Source: an uncultured Collinsella sp.
GTDB taxonomy: Bacteria; Actinomycetota; Coriobacteriia; Coriobacteriales; Coriobacteriaceae
Length of the DNA: 64,000 nucleotides
Direction of reading: 5' to 3'
NCBI GenBank assembly: GCA_902465265.1
Contig: CABQMF010000007.1
Span: forward strand, 1 to 64,000
Within the stretch, counting starts at the first letter, position 1, and each line of letters opens with the position of its first letter. The notes beneath the pieces were generated by a model that worked only from the letters and a program-made list of their open reading frames with translations, was not told the origin of the DNA and ran no database searches. The translations under genes were made by a program, and so were the position numbers. Of the stretch, positions 62,245-64,000 are shown in pieces.

Positions 62245-62338
62245 CTTGTGGCGGCGTTCGGGCCATGGTAAAAATCGGGGGCACAGAACGGTGTCCTGCG
62301 CCCCCGATTGAGTCGATGTGTTTAAAAGGCCGGCTTGC

Positions 62339-64000
62339 CTATTCGCTACCGTCCCCAGCGTTTTCGCGGTCGTTAACAAGCATTGCCGCGCCGGCGACCG
62401 TTGTCGCCACGGCGGCAGCGGCGAGCCCGGCGGCGATGCCAGAGCCGTCGCCCGTGCCGGCGAGCTTCTCGCCCGAGCCCTTGCTCTTGTTGCCCTTGCC
62501 GTTCTTGTCGGCGCTGTCCGTGGTGGCATCGTTGCCGTTGCCGCCGCCGGTACCGTTGCCGGTGTCGCCCGCGTTGCCCGAAGTCATCACAGTAAAGCTT
62601 GCGGCTCCGTCGGTGGCAAGCGTGTAGTTTTGCGCCGCGTCGCCCAACAGGCCTTTCGCACGCACCCAATACGTCCCCGCGGCAAATGCCTCGCCCTCGG
62701 CCATCGTCGTTCCCGGAGCGCCGTTCGCGTCGTGCACAAACTCGAGCTGGGCCGTGCAGGCATCGGTTTCGAGCTTGCCCTCGAGTGATGCCGCAATCTT
62801 GGCGCGCACGTCTTCGCCGGCCTTAAGGCCTTCGAGTCCCTCAAAATGGGGCGTCAGCGCGCGTGGATTGATATCGATGGGCACGGAGCCCCGCAGCTCC
62901 GTAACGGTCTCGTTGCCCAGGGCGTCGACATCCACGTATTCGATGGCAAACGCGCTGCCAGAAGCGGCCACGTTGAGTACGTTGCTGCTGTCGACAAGGC
63001 GGAAATGGCCCTCGCCAACGGTCTTGCCATCTTGGAGCGAGGCATCGCTCAGCGAGTCTCCATACGTCATGTGCATGCGGTCCGGGAGGCAGCATGAAAC
63101 TGTTGGCTTGTGCTTAGCGTCGTAATTGCGTTGGTAGATGCTCCGGGCCAGTGCCGAATCGACAAAGTCGGACGCGATAATGCCAACGTGCTTGAGGCAA
63201 TCTGACTTTGTTTTATCGCTGCCGCTGGGATTGATGTACTGGCTCTTGTACAGATGCTCGTTGACCACTCGCGCCGCGGTAAAAGGATTGCTTCCTTGTT
63301 TGTAATTCGTGCAACTGGTGTAGTTGATAGACCAGCAGCGTTCCAGGACTTGCACCTTGGCGCCATCATTGTCCTCGACGTCCACCTTGTTGCGCGTGAG
63401 ATTGGTCGTCTCTCGCAGCGCCATATCGACCCAGCTAATCTTGTCGGTTCCGGTGCATTCAAAATGGTCCTGGGCGTATACCTTGGTGCAATAGGGCTCT
63501 TTGTCGCCCGCATTGCCCGTAGTCTCAAAGCCTCGCGCGTCTTGGACGAGGCACATCGACTGCCCGGAATGCGCCTTGATTTTGTCGTCCCATTGGGTGA
63601 GATCGAGGCCCCACGTGTGGCTGCTTACGCTGTTGCCGGCGAGTACAAATCGACGCAGCAGGACGATCTTTCCGCGCACCTCGTTCAGTGTGGGGATTCG
63701 GCTCGACGTATAGAACAGATCGGGATTATCGTGCATAACCTTGGCGAAAGCCGTCGTAACGCTTTCGTCGGTAGCCTCGTCGTTGCCTCGTGACGCAAGC
63801 ATGATGAGCGCTTCTGATGGGTTTTCGTTCAAAAATGTTTTGAAGTAGTCGATGACATTGGAGAGATGCATAAAGCCCCCGTCTTTTTTGAGCAGGTAGC
63901 ATCTTCCATGGTCGATACCGGGGTCGCCGTTCTCGTCGTTCCTTCCGAGTCGGATATCAAAATAGCGAATGCCTTCGAGCAACTGCGTGGGGATGTAATC
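62339..64000 (-). CDS. Secreted PI-PLC-like phosphodiesterase with C-terminal anchor (truncated by window edge)
   Basis: At least 553 residues; the N-terminus lies beyond the right edge. The visible start of the domain, GIRYFDIRLGR and DHGRCYLL, then FLNENPSEALIMLAS, matches phosphatidylinositol-specific phospholipase C X-domains. The first catalytic His is outside the window. A middle domain and an Ig-like or beta-rich part follow. The C-terminus has a Gly/Asn/Lys-rich spacer, an LAGTGD motif, a membrane segment (AAGLAAAAVATTVAGAAMLV) and a short tail, like a variant sortase or membrane anchor. It is probably displayed on the cell surface. Confidence 0.8.
   Translation of the reverse strand, partial: DYIPTQLLEGIRYFDIRLGRNDENGDPGIDHGRCYLLKKDGGFMHLSNVIDYFKTFLNENPSEALIMLASRGNDEATDESVTTAFAKVMHDNPDLFYTSSRIPTLNEVRGKIVLLRRFVLAGNSVSSHTWGLDLTQWDDKIKAHSGQSMCLVQDARGFETTGNAGDKEPYCTKVYAQDHFECTGTDKISWVDMALRETTNLTRNKVDVEDNDGAKVQVLERCWSINYTSCTNYKQGSNPFTAARVVNEHLYKSQYINPSGSDKTKSDCLKHVGIIASDFVDSALARSIYQRNYDAKHKPTVSCCLPDRMHMTYGDSLSDASLQDGKTVGEGHFRLVDSSNVLNVAASGSAFAIEYVDVDALGNETVTELRGSVPIDINPRALTPHFEGLEGLKAGEDVRAKIAASLEGKLETDACTAQLEFVHDANGAPGTTMAEGEAFAAGTYWVRAKGLLGDAAQNYTLATDGAASFTVMTSGNAGDTGNGTGGGNGNDATTDSADKNGKGNKSKGSGEKLAGTGDGSGIAAGLAAAAVATTVAGAAMLVNDRENAGDGSE

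Overview
The window is high-GC, gene-dense bacterial DNA, most probably from a gut Coriobacteriia (Actinomycetota), with Collinsella as the best guess. This is inferred from base composition and codon use, the mix of anaerobic functions ([FeFe] hydrogenase, superoxide reductase, formate-tetrahydrofolate ligase, PTS sugar uptake), AddAB-like recombination proteins, several zinc-ribbon proteins, and short GGGACGG-type repeats between genes. No rRNA, tRNA, CRISPR array, phage or intact insertion sequence was found.

Layout. (1) 1-5520: a metal-dependent amidohydrolase, a zinc-ribbon membrane protein, and a copper operon read leftwards (copA, copZ-like chaperone, csoR) with a CsoR-type operator upstream of copA. 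(2) 5900-12900: a DEAD-box RNA helicase with a long basic tail, then an alpha-glucoside PTS operon (EIIA, BglG/LicT antiterminator, EIICB, GH4 6-phospho-alpha-glucosidase) whose leader looks like an antiterminator/terminator switch. (3) 13094-19169: an apparent four-gene operon of a NuoF-like/GltD-like oxidoreductase, a group A [FeFe] hydrogenase, a lipoprotein substrate-binding protein and a one-chain ABC permease-ATPase. (4) 19285-25921: CPBP protease, YgiQ-type radical SAM protein (minus strand), YoaK/DUF1275 membrane protein, FucO-type dehydrogenase and M42 peptidase. (5) 26060-31474: an HTH-HipA-like kinase protein, mnmA and cysK (minus strand), an Rrf2 regulator divergent from cysK over a nested palindrome, a small membrane protein and a YerC/TrpR-like regulator. 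(6) 31695-46035: addB-like, addA, dnaE and a SWIM/SNF2 helicase. (7) 46185-53005: superoxide reductase, an NAD-synthetase-like protein that lacks the usual catalytic motifs, ruvCAB and fhs. (8) 53195-59544: zinc-ribbon and membrane proteins without assigned roles and a CDF cation exporter. (9) 59545-64000: a possible small RNA, ADP-ribosylglycohydrolase, YhcG-type nuclease, a broken small gene, and a PI-PLC-like surface protein running off the right edge.

The clearest working units are copper export with its own sensor, import and hydrolysis of phosphorylated alpha-glucosides under antitermination control, H2 metabolism linked to an ABC importer of unknown substrate, cysteine synthesis next to its likely regulator, and a DNA repair/replication block (addBA-dnaE-SNF2, ruvCAB). 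Intergenic DNA is rich in palindromes: one 15-18 bp inverted-repeat family (three copies), a CCGTCCCCAAGGGATC family (five arms at four sites, all next to terminators or gene ends), a 38-bp perfect inverted repeat at 42422-42550, and a two-copy hairpin whose centre is conserved while its paired arms differ.
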